From Planctomycetota bacterium (GTDB taxonomy: Bacteria; Planctomycetota; Phycisphaerae; UBA1845; UTPLA1): a DNA stretch of 64,000 nt. This document shows positions 25,265 to 32,269 of this stretch, one piece after another. A model generated the notes under the pieces. That model was not told the DNA's origin. It made no database searches and saw only the letters and a program-made list of their open reading frames with translations. The position numbers and the translations under genes are program-made. Numbering within the stretch: the first letter of the stretch is position 1; the number at the start of each line of letters is the position of its first letter. The DNA is taken from contig JAATGM010000018.1 of the NCBI GenBank assembly GCA_015654675.1, forward strand, positions 1 to 64,000. Direction: 5' to 3'.

Positions 25265-25414
25265 ATGTTGCGTGTTGGCATTTTTGGAATGCAGCAGGTT
25301 ATCGAGTGGTCGAGCAACCTCGTCACGAACTTCTTCGGATTCAGCTCACTGGATTGGCTGTTTGATCCGGTGGACGTGATCATGAGCGGTTTGCTCGCCT
25401 TCTGGTTCCGCTAA
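25265..25414 (+). CDS. Small hydrophobic protein 2 (49 aa), tandem family
   Basis: 49 residues beginning MLRVGIFGMQQVIEW and ending LFDPVDVIMSGLLAFWFR. GAAAGGA lies 9-15 bases before the ATG. The C-terminus matches small protein 1 (LFDPFDTVLSALITFW) position by position. 100 bases separate the two genes and both lie before the terminator at 25603, so they are probably one transcript. Function unknown. Confidence 0.72.
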   Translation: MLRVGIFGMQQVIEWSSNLVTNFFGFSSLDWLFDPVDVIMSGLLAFWFR

Positions 25415-25602
25415 ATCGTCGCTCGGGCGATTCTCGGTGACGCGTCGGAGCGGAGTTGCTCTGATTGCCGCCCCCAGAATGGTTGCATCTGAGAAGGTTG
25501 CGAGTGCGGCCTTCGTCGAGCAGCCGAGTCGTCTGACCGAACGAGGATCGCTAGTATCTACCGGCACTATCCGGTAGGTGCGAAGAGCAAGAAGACTGCC
25601 CC

Positions 25603-25640
25603 GAAGGGCGTACCTATCCGGTACGCCCTTCTTCTTTTTT
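25603..25640 (+). terminator. Perfect intrinsic terminator after small protein 2
   Basis: GAAGGGCGTACC (25603-25614) and GGTACGCCCTTC (25620-25631) form a perfect 12-bp stem with a TATCC loop, followed by TTCTTTTTT. Confidence 0.92.
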
Positions 25641-25651
25641 ACTTGGTTCGC

Positions 25652-25741
25652 TGTTCTGTTCTTGAACGCCGCTCAGTTTTCAAACACCGCTCTGTTCTAG
25701 ATCGCCGCACTGTTCTTGAAGTCTGTTCGGTTCTTGAGATC
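25652..25741. repeat. Five tandem 18-nt degenerate units
   Basis: Units at 25652, 25670, 25688, 25706 and 25724, each exactly 18 nt, consensus CGCTCTGTTCTTGAACGC. Each holds a near-palindromic TTCTTGAA/TTTTCAAA/TTCTAGA core. Iteron-like spacing suggests protein-binding sites. The gap 25415-26407 otherwise contains two terminator-like hairpins and no gene I can support. Confidence 0.6.
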
Positions 25742-26021
25742 GATCGAAGCTGACTTCACCTTATCCGGGGTGGGCGGATCTGTGGCTGCGATTACCTGGT
25801 GCGGTCGCCGTCAATTCACATGGGGCTGGTTGTCTTGAAGTGTCGGGCACCTATCCCTTGAGATTGTGCGGCGAGAGTGCGCGTTCGCATTCACCGATTC
25901 AGTCGCATTTTCTTTACGCAGCATGTCGCCTATCACGGGACCTGATCCACGGGAGTGATCGTTACGAGCTTTGCGAGTTTGCACTAATCCCGGTCGCAGC
26001 GGGGTTGGTGCGTCAGTATCT

Positions 26022-26050
26022 GGCCGCCGATCTCCGGATCGGCGGCCTTT
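26022..26050 (+). terminator. Hairpin with short T-run, possible end of a small transcript
   Basis: GGCCGCCGATC (26022-26032) and GATCGGCGGCC (26037-26047) form a perfect 11-bp stem with loop TCCG, followed by TTT. No convincing ORF precedes it, so it may end a non-coding RNA or be a structural element. Confidence 0.55.
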
Positions 26051-26407
26051 GGCGAATCGGTTTCGAGAAGCCGTCTCGTCGCAGCGTTTCACATGCCAAG
26101 CCGCGCACGAATGCGCGAGGCGAACTCGTTTGATTGCATGACCATAAAGCGAATTAGACGCGCGGAATCTGCGCGGGAGCGGGCTGGAGATCGGTTCCCG
26201 GACGTTGGAATACGCAGAGTTAAACTTCGGCTTGTGTGTTGGCGATAAGAGCATCAGCCGCCTTGCCGGTCCCGGCCTGGCAGCATTGTGTCGTACGCGG
26301 TTGAACTGGATCGTTCCCCTGGTCGACTCCGCAATGCGACGAAGTAGAAAGTTTGGCCCGGGAATTTCCTGGGGCGGTGGGAACGCGAGATTTTTGAAAG
26401 GGATGCG

Positions 26408-26551
26408 ATGAGTCTTAAGATTGGCACGTTCGCGCTGCAGTCGCTGCTTCAGCTGGTTTCAACCTACACCCCGATCCTGGGGCCCTTCCTGAACTGGTTC
26501 TACACGCCGCTCGACATCATTCTGTCGGGCATCCTTGGGTTCTTTGCCTAA
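26408..26551 (+). CDS. Small hydrophobic protein 3 (47 aa), tandem family
   Basis: 47 residues beginning MSLKIGTFALQSLLQL and ending FYTPLDIILSGILGFFA. GAAAGGGA precedes the start. It shares the Ala-x-Gln motif and the Pro-x-Asp...LSG...F C-terminus with small proteins 1 and 2, although about 1 kb away and on a separate transcript with its own terminator at 26621. Function unknown. Confidence 0.72.
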   Translation: MSLKIGTFALQSLLQLVSTYTPILGPFLNWFYTPLDIILSGILGFFA

Positions 26552-26620
26552 GGCGCGCGGGTTGCAAATTGACGCCGGTCCAGTAGATCGGCGGCGCAAT
26601 CCAAGAAAACGGTCGATAGT

Positions 26621-26657
26621 CAGGGCTCGCACCCGCGTGCGGGCCCTGTCTCTTTTT
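26621..26657 (+). terminator. Intrinsic terminator after small protein 3
   Basis: CAGGGCTCGCAC (26621-26632) pairs with GTGCGGGCCCTG (26637-26648; one G-U pair) over a CCGC loop, followed by TCTCTTTTT. Confidence 0.88.
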
Positions 26658-26743
26658 GCGCGGCGGGACGGTTCGGGTCAGACGCGCCCTTTCGGGCGGC
26701 CGACCGTATAATGGGCGGCTGCTGGCCAGGAGAGGTCGAACGG

Positions 26744-26902
26744 ATGGCATTGCTGGTTTTGCTCTCGCCGTTGATCGTGTTCGTGGTCGGCGATTTGTCG
26801 GCGTTGACGGGCTTGCTGTCGCTGGACGCGTTGGGAGTTCTGGCTCCGATTCGCGACGCAATTACGCAGTTGCTGTCAGGGATTGGGCTTACGATTGTCT
26901 GA
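26744..26902 (+). CDS. Small hydrophobic protein 4 (52 aa)
   Basis: 52 residues: MALLVLLSPLIVFVVG followed by DLSALTGLLSLDALG and LLSGIGLTIV. GGAGAGG at 26729-26735 supports the ATG at 26744 over the upstream ATG at 26711. A TATAAT lies at 26707-26712 but without a clear -35 box. It is very hydrophobic with one or two membrane helices. It resembles small protein 5 (MxLLI/V...TGL) and more weakly the C-terminal PxxD...LSGI pattern of proteins 1-3. Unknown function. Confidence 0.6.
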   Translation: MALLVLLSPLIVFVVGDLSALTGLLSLDALGVLAPIRDAITQLLSGIGLTIV

Positions 26903-26957
26903 TGGTTGGGGCCGACGGGTCGTTTGTTCGCCGCGGTACGGGCATTGGAGACATGGC

Positions 26958-27113
26958 ATGAGCTTGCTGATTTTCGTGGTTGGGCTTCCGTTATACCTGA
27001 CGAGCGTGGTGTCGGTCGGGACGGGACTGACGCTTTTTGAGAATACCATTAATTCGATTTTCGGGGTTTTCGCGAGCGCTCTGGCCGATCTGCGGATTCA
27101 GATTCCGGTATGA
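26958..27113 (+). CDS. Small hydrophobic protein 5 (51 aa), overlapping accD
   Basis: 51 residues beginning MSLLIFVVGLPLYLTSVV, with VGTGLTLFENTINSIF and ending RIQIPV. GGAG lies 7-10 bases before the ATG. The stop codon TGA overlaps an ATG for accD as ATGA (27110-27113), so translation of accD may depend on this frame. It aligns without gaps with the first 27 residues of small protein 4. Unknown function. Confidence 0.6.
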   Translation: MSLLIFVVGLPLYLTSVVSVGTGLTLFENTINSIFGVFASALADLRIQIPV

Positions 27114-27952
27114 GTCAGGCGGCGACATTAACAGGACGGCGAGACTCGGCCATGGCCAAGGTGGAGGTCCCTGAAGGTCTTTGGATGCGCTGCGACGCCT
27201 GCGGGAAGATGGTCTTCCGCAAGGTGTTGGAGGAGAACCTGCTGGTCTGTCCGGAATGCGGACGGCACTATCGTGTGCCGGCGCGGGTGCGGGTGGAACA
27301 GCTGGTCGATCCGGGTGCGTTTGAGGAGATGGACCCGGACCTCATTTCGACCGACCCGCTGCGCTGGAAGGATACCAAGGAGTACAAGGACCGCATCGTA
27401 GACGCTCAGCGGGCGGCGGGCGTGAGCGAGGCATGCATATACGGCAAGGCCTACATCAAGGGCCGGGCGGTGATGCTGGCGGTCATGGACCCGTTCTACA
27501 TCATGGGTTCGATGGGGTCGGTGGTCGGCGAGAAGGTGAAGCGGGCGATTGAGCGCGCGACCGACGAGGATCTGCCGGTCGTGGTGGTGACCTGCTCGGG
27601 CGGAGCCCGCATGCAGGAAGGGCTGATCAGCTTAATGCAGATGGCCAAGACGTCGGCGGCGGTAGCGCGGCACGACGCGGCCGGCGGGCTGTATATCACC
27701 GTCATGAGCGATCCGACGACGGCGGGCGTGGCGGCCAGCTTCGCGTTCCTGGGCGATGTGATTGTGGCCGAGCCGGGGGCGATGATCGGCTTCGCAGGAC
27801 CGCGCGTGATCTGGAACACGGTGAAGACCGAATTGCCCGAGGGGTTCCAGACGGCCGAGTTCATGGTCGAACATGGGTTCGTCGATCGAATCGTTCCGCG
27901 ATCAAACCTGCGGAGCGAGATTGCACGTCTGATTGATTACTGCGGAAAGTAG
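27110..27952 (+). CDS. accD: Acetyl-CoA carboxylase carboxyltransferase beta subunit
   Basis: 280 residues (266 if the ATG at 27152 is used). N-terminal zinc finger CDACGK...CPECGRHY, then the crotonase-like carboxyltransferase core with GSMGSVVGEKVKRAIERA, VVVVTCSGGARMQEG (oxyanion region), VMSDPTTAGVAASFAFLGD and IGFAGPRVI. With AccA it transfers the carboxyl group from biotin to acetyl-CoA in fatty acid synthesis. No accA or folC is adjacent; instead it follows two small hydrophobic-protein genes in an apparent operon. Confidence 0.95.
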   Translation: MSQAATLTGRRDSAMAKVEVPEGLWMRCDACGKMVFRKVLEENLLVCPECGRHYRVPARVRVEQLVDPGAFEEMDPDLISTDPLRWKDTKEYKDRIVDAQRAAGVSEACIYGKAYIKGRAVMLAVMDPFYIMGSMGSVVGEKVKRAIERATDEDLPVVVVTCSGGARMQEGLISLMQMAKTSAAVARHDAAGGLYITVMSDPTTAGVAASFAFLGDVIVAEPGAMIGFAGPRVIWNTVKTELPEGFQTAEFMVEHGFVDRIVPRSNLRSEIARLIDYCGK

Positions 27953-27987
27953 CGGACGGGGGTTACAGGCTTCCGGACGACACCGGT

Positions 27988-28602
27988 TCAGGGATGCCAT
28001 TGCGGGATGGGCCCGGTGGATGGCTGCACGGTGTTGGCGCTGGGCGGCGTGGTGAAGAGCGGTTCACTTCTGTAATTTCCGCGGATGTATCCCTCGCTGG
28101 TGTGTTCGCCGCGGATGTAGTTGTCAGACTCGCCACGATAATTTCCGGGGATATAGCCGGTGGATGTCTGTTCGCCGCGGATGAACTCGCCTTCGCGCCG
28201 ATAGGAACCGCGGATGTAGCCGGCGGAGGTGTGCTCGCCGCGGACGTAATAGGGGATGGTTGCGGTGGTGGGTTGGGGCGACGACGACCATTGAAGCGGC
28301 GTCAGATTGAGCGGGGTGGTGCCGGATGGATTGGTGCGCTGGCCCGGGCGCAGATCCAGGCGGCCGGGGATCGTCGCGGCTAATTCCGGTTGGAAGACCG
28401 GCGCTTCGGCGGAACCTTGATCCTGAATCGTATAGAGGGCCGGTTCGCTGGCGGCGGGCTGTGTCGTGGCGTTTTCGGCGACTGCTGAGCGCTCCGTGAA
28501 GCGGTCGACGACGGGTTGCTGTTCCCAGCCGGTGCAACCCACGCCGACGCCGGTTATGGCGACCAGAGTGGCCAGAAGCGAAATTAACTTCTGAGGATGC
28601 AT
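27988..28602 (-). CDS. Lipoprotein with three tandem RGEHTS..GYI repeats
   Basis: 204 residues. Signal and lipobox ITGVGVGC, a TTQPAASEP linker, then residues about 117-180 carry three copies of a roughly 20-residue repeat: YVRGEHTSAGYIRGSYRREG, FIRGEQTSTGYIPGNYRGES, YIRGEHTSEGYIRGNYRSE. The Tyr/Arg/Gly pattern suggests a surface or wall-binding segment. No family recognised. It is convergent with accD. Confidence 0.72.
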   Translation of the reverse strand: MHPQKLISLLATLVAITGVGVGCTGWEQQPVVDRFTERSAVAENATTQPAASEPALYTIQDQGSAEAPVFQPELAATIPGRLDLRPGQRTNPSGTTPLNLTPLQWSSSPQPTTATIPYYVRGEHTSAGYIRGSYRREGEFIRGEQTSTGYIPGNYRGESDNYIRGEHTSEGYIRGNYRSEPLFTTPPSANTVQPSTGPIPQWHP

Positions 28603-28712
28603 GGGGGATTCTAGCTGGCCTGCGAGTCATTTTCGCACGAAACTGGGATTGGCGAACGGGTTCACGCTCCCCTCCGCCGATGCGTGGTTGGCCCGTTTTC
28701 TTGCGAATACCA

Positions 28713-29816
28713 ATGTCAGACGAGCCCAGTGAACATGAACACGAGGCGCGCGATGCGATAGGCGAACCGCGCTGTTTGACCTGTGGTTATGTCCTGTCCG
28801 GGCTTCCGTCGCCGCACAAGTGTCCCGAGTGCGGACGACCGTTCGATCTGGATATTGCGTCGACCGTCATGACGCGCGTGCCGTTCATGGCGTGGACGTT
28901 CTGGATGCCGGCGCTGCTGACGGCGGTCGGCGGCGGCGTGCTCGGCTCGATCTTTCTGGTCTTCGCATTCGGGAATTGGGGGGTGTCGGTGTGGTTTGGC
29001 GCGCCCTTTGCCGTTGGCGCAATTCTCGGATATCGCGTTCGCGCCGCGCCGATGCTGTTAGTTCTCCTCTCGCTGGTTGGGGCGGCGGGTTTTATTACCG
29101 GCATGGTCAGTCTTCAATTGGCGGGTGCGTTCTGCGCGATGGCGTTGGGAATCATCATTCTGGCGCCTGTGCTATTGGGCTTGTTGGCGGGATGGCTTTT
29201 GCGCCGCAATTTGAAGGAGAGTCGCTTCAGTCAACGATCGTGGCTGCCGGTGCTACTTATATTTGCCGCGTTGATGGGACTGGGATTGGTTGAGCGGCTC
29301 ACGGATTCGCCCAATAGAATTGAGTCCGTCACGACCGAGGGTGTGATCGCCGCTCCGATTGAGGCGAGCTGGGATGGGCTCGTTTTCTATGAAGAGGTGA
29401 CGCACCCCGCTCCGTGGATCTTGCGAATCGGGTTGGCCCGGCCGCTCAGTGCGAGCGGGTCAGGGCGGCGCGCCGGCGATATCAAGAAATGCGTCTACAA
29501 CAAGGGACACATTTCCAAGCGAATTACGGCGGTGAATGCGCCGCGGCTGCTCGCGTTCGACGTGATCGAACAGCAAATCGGCTACGAGCGCGACGTACGG
29601 CTGGTGGATGGCTCGTTTGAGTTTGTACCCATCGGGGACGGACTGACACAAGTGCGGCTGACGACGCGTTATGTTCCGCGTCTTTCGCCGCGCTGGTGCT
29701 GGCGTCCGTTTGAAGAGATCGCGGTTCACACGCTGCACGACTATGTGATCGAGGGGATTCGGCTGCGGGCTGAATGCCCACGGCCGGCCGTGATCGCGCT
29801 GCGAGCGAGTGATTGA
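28713..29816 (+). CDS. Membrane protein with zinc ribbon and SRPBCC-like domain
   Basis: 367 residues from the ATG at 28713. The N-terminal zinc ribbon CLTCGYVLSGLP...CPECGRPF is a common planctomycete module. About five membrane segments (roughly residues 55-205) follow, then a C-terminal domain (VTTEGVIAAPIEASWDGLVF...VEF/RLTTRYVPRLSPRWCWRPF) resembling the SRPBCC/START hydrophobic-ligand fold. It overlaps the next gene by one base (TGATG), so the two are coupled; both carry the same C-terminal type of domain. Confidence 0.72.
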   Translation: MSDEPSEHEHEARDAIGEPRCLTCGYVLSGLPSPHKCPECGRPFDLDIASTVMTRVPFMAWTFWMPALLTAVGGGVLGSIFLVFAFGNWGVSVWFGAPFAVGAILGYRVRAAPMLLVLLSLVGAAGFITGMVSLQLAGAFCAMALGIIILAPVLLGLLAGWLLRRNLKESRFSQRSWLPVLLIFAALMGLGLVERLTDSPNRIESVTTEGVIAAPIEASWDGLVFYEEVTHPAPWILRIGLARPLSASGSGRRAGDIKKCVYNKGHISKRITAVNAPRLLAFDVIEQQIGYERDVRLVDGSFEFVPIGDGLTQVRLTTRYVPRLSPRWCWRPFEEIAVHTLHDYVIEGIRLRAECPRPAVIALRASD

Positions 29817-30343
29817 TGCGACTGGAGATTTCGCCGAACTGGCGGGTGCGTGCGATCACCTGGGCCGACGTGCCGTTGCCGGCCAGCGTCGTCTGGGGGC
29901 AGATGCGCGGATTGCGCCGATTTCTGACCGCCGATCCACTGCATGTCGGCGTCACTTTCGCCGATAGCGCGAATGAACATTTTCCGCCGATTGGGGGCGC
30001 GTTGGTGATTCATCATCGGATGTTCGGTGTGGCGATTGACCGAGTGGGAAAGCTCTTGAGTTGGAAGGAGGGCGTTGGATTCGCGGTGAGCGATTTGTCG
30101 CAGCGGGGGAAGGACGTCGGCTTCCCGCATGTGTGCGGGTACGAGGCGAAGGCGGTCGATGCCGGGCACAGTCGGATCACACTATCGGCGTGCGGCCGAT
30201 GGACGGCGCGCTGGGTACCGCGGCCGGTCATCAAGCTATGGCTGTGGTGGGTGATGGCAGAGACGCGGAGGAGTGTTGAGGCAGAGATGCGTCGATTCGC
30301 GAAGTGGCGATCGAGCCAGCGTGCACTAGTGCCACAGAAGTAG
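29816..30343 (+). CDS. SRPBCC-like protein
   Basis: 175 residues. RAITWADVPLPASVVWGQMR, FPHVCGYEAKAVDAGHSRIT and a Trp-rich end (VIKLWLWWVMAETRRSVEAE) resemble the C-terminal domain of the preceding protein, suggesting duplication. It has no signal peptide. The ATG overlaps the previous stop. Function unknown, perhaps binding a lipid or aromatic ligand. Confidence 0.65.
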   Translation: MRLEISPNWRVRAITWADVPLPASVVWGQMRGLRRFLTADPLHVGVTFADSANEHFPPIGGALVIHHRMFGVAIDRVGKLLSWKEGVGFAVSDLSQRGKDVGFPHVCGYEAKAVDAGHSRITLSACGRWTARWVPRPVIKLWLWWVMAETRRSVEAEMRRFAKWRSSQRALVPQK

Positions 30344-30349
30344 GGCTGG

Positions 30350-32173
30350 TCAGTGTGTGAGCGGCCAGAAAAGGGGGATGGTGGCCATTGCGACGAGGAA
30401 CCAAAGGATGGTCATCAGGGTGCCCATTTTTGCGAAATCGGCCAGGCGGTAGCCGCCGGGGCCGAAGACCATGAGGTGGGTCTGGTAGCCGGCGGGGAAG
30501 ATAAAACCGCCTGAGGCGGCGAGGGTGATGGCGACGGCGAGGGGGCGGAACTCGACTTTCGCGCTGGCGGCAGTGGCGAGGCCGATGGGGAACATCAGCG
30601 CGGCAGCGGCATTGTTGGACATCAGCTCGGTGAGGATCCAGGTCAGCAGATAGATGGCCGCGAGGATGCCGTAGGGGCCGTAGGCGCGGGCGACTTCCAG
30701 CACGCCTTTTGCGAGCAGAGCGGCTCCACCGCTTTTGTCCATTGCTTTGCTGAGGCCGATCGCGGCGCCGATCATGACGAGGATTTGCCAGTCGATATTG
30801 CGGCGGGCGGCTGAGAAGGAGAGGCAGCCGGTCGCGAGCATGGCGCCGGCGGCGAGGAATGCGAAGACGACGCGGCGATTTCCGAGCCACTCGGCGATAT
30901 CACCGGCGACTCCCATGGGGGCGAGTATGTCGGGGAGCGTGAGCAGCAGAATCATCGTGATGGTAATGATGCCGGCGAGGCGGGCCTTGTGATGGCGGGG
31001 GACGGCGGCGTCGCCGGCTTCGCTGACGAGATAGAAGTCGGGATTGTTGCGGTGGGCGCGGACGAAGCCGGGGCCGGCCAGCAGCAGTAGCGTGTCGCCG
31101 GGGTGGAGGGCGATGTCGCCGATCTTTTGTTCGAGCCGGGCGCCATTGCGATGGACGGCGATGACGGCGGCGTTGTATTTGGTGCGAAAGTTGGCCTCGC
31201 GAATGCTGTAGCCGATCAGCGGGCTGGACGAGCTGACGACCGCCTCGCAGAGGTCGGCGCGGGTGGTGGGATCGAAGATGGGGTTGTCGTCGGCGGCGGG
31301 GGCCAGGCCGGGGATCTTTTGAAGATCGACGATGGTCGACACGACGCCAGTGAAGACGAGGCGGTCGCCGAGTTCGAGCGGCTCGTTGGGCTCGACCGGG
31401 GCGATGCGGTGTCCGGCGCGTTCGATTTCGATGAGGAAGAGGCCGGGAAGGTGGCGGAGTCCGGCCTGTTCGACGGTTTTTCCAATCAGCGGACAGTCGG
31501 TGAGGACGGCCATCTCGACGAGAAATTCGCGGCGCGACTCGCCGAGTTGTTCGAGGAATTCTTTGCGATCGGGCAGTAGCTTCGGGCCGAGCCAGATGAG
31601 GAGCAGCGCGCCTGCGGCGGCGATGGGGATGCCGGCTTTTCCGAGTTCCCACATTCCAAATCCGGGCATACCGGCCGACTTCAGCATTCCGTGCACGACG
31701 AGGTTGGTGCTGGTGCCGATGAGGGTGCAGACTCCGCCGAGGATGGCGGCGTATGAGAGCGGCAGCAGGAGCTTGGAGGCCGGGATGCGCTGTTTGCGGC
31801 ACCAGTCGAGCAGGGCGGGCATGATCATCGCGACGACGGTGGTGTTATTCAGAAACGCAGAGACGCCGACCACGCCGGGGACCATTCGCTGCAAGGCCTT
31901 TCGCGGCGAGCCGGTGCGGCCCAGGAATCGGTGGCCGTAGTGGCTGACGAGGCCGGTCTCGGTGAGTCCGCCGGCGATGACGAAGAGGGCGGCGATGGTG
32001 AGCATGCCTTCGTTGGTGAATCCGGAGAAGGCGTCGTCAGGGGAGATGATGCCCAGCGCGGCGAGGAGGACGACGCCGCCCAGGAAGAGGAAGTCGGCCA
32101 GGTGCGGCGCGCGAATGAGACCGACGATGATAACTCCGACGACGACGAGAGACGTGATTGATTGCCAGTCCAA
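30350..32173 (-). CDS. SLC13/DASS-family transporter with two TrkA-C domains
   Basis: 607 residues. Two inverted membrane halves flank a cytoplasmic region with two RCK-C (TrkA-C) domains (about residues 200-370; EPNEPLELGDRLVFTGV and ALHPGDTLLLLAGPGFV). Family ion/substrate motifs are visible: FLNNTTVVAMIMPALLD, IGTSTNLVVHG, and MSNNAAAALMFPIGLATA. Such carriers take up sulfate or dicarboxylates with sodium. It is divergent from recQ. A second SLC13 relative without RCK domains lies at 50.3-51.8 kb. Confidence 0.88.
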   Translation of the reverse strand: MDWQSITSLVVVGVIIVGLIRAPHLADFLFLGGVVLLAALGIISPDDAFSGFTNEGMLTIAALFVIAGGLTETGLVSHYGHRFLGRTGSPRKALQRMVPGVVGVSAFLNNTTVVAMIMPALLDWCRKQRIPASKLLLPLSYAAILGGVCTLIGTSTNLVVHGMLKSAGMPGFGMWELGKAGIPIAAAGALLLIWLGPKLLPDRKEFLEQLGESRREFLVEMAVLTDCPLIGKTVEQAGLRHLPGLFLIEIERAGHRIAPVEPNEPLELGDRLVFTGVVSTIVDLQKIPGLAPAADDNPIFDPTTRADLCEAVVSSSSPLIGYSIREANFRTKYNAAVIAVHRNGARLEQKIGDIALHPGDTLLLLAGPGFVRAHRNNPDFYLVSEAGDAAVPRHHKARLAGIITITMILLLTLPDILAPMGVAGDIAEWLGNRRVVFAFLAAGAMLATGCLSFSAARRNIDWQILVMIGAAIGLSKAMDKSGGAALLAKGVLEVARAYGPYGILAAIYLLTWILTELMSNNAAAALMFPIGLATAASAKVEFRPLAVAITLAASGGFIFPAGYQTHLMVFGPGGYRLADFAKMGTLMTILWFLVAMATIPLFWPLTH

Positions 32174-32269
32174 GCCGCGCTCCTATGAGCGGGGAGTTTA
32201 GCAGAAAAGCGGGGGAGTTTGCCGGTGGATCGGCTGGTTTGGTTGATGATCGGTCGGTAGTCTATCGGG

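Noticed and set aside
25840-26133. 97-codon frame between the small-protein units
   Set aside because: No ribosome-binding site, it crosses the perfect hairpin at 26022-26047, and composition is not protein-like.
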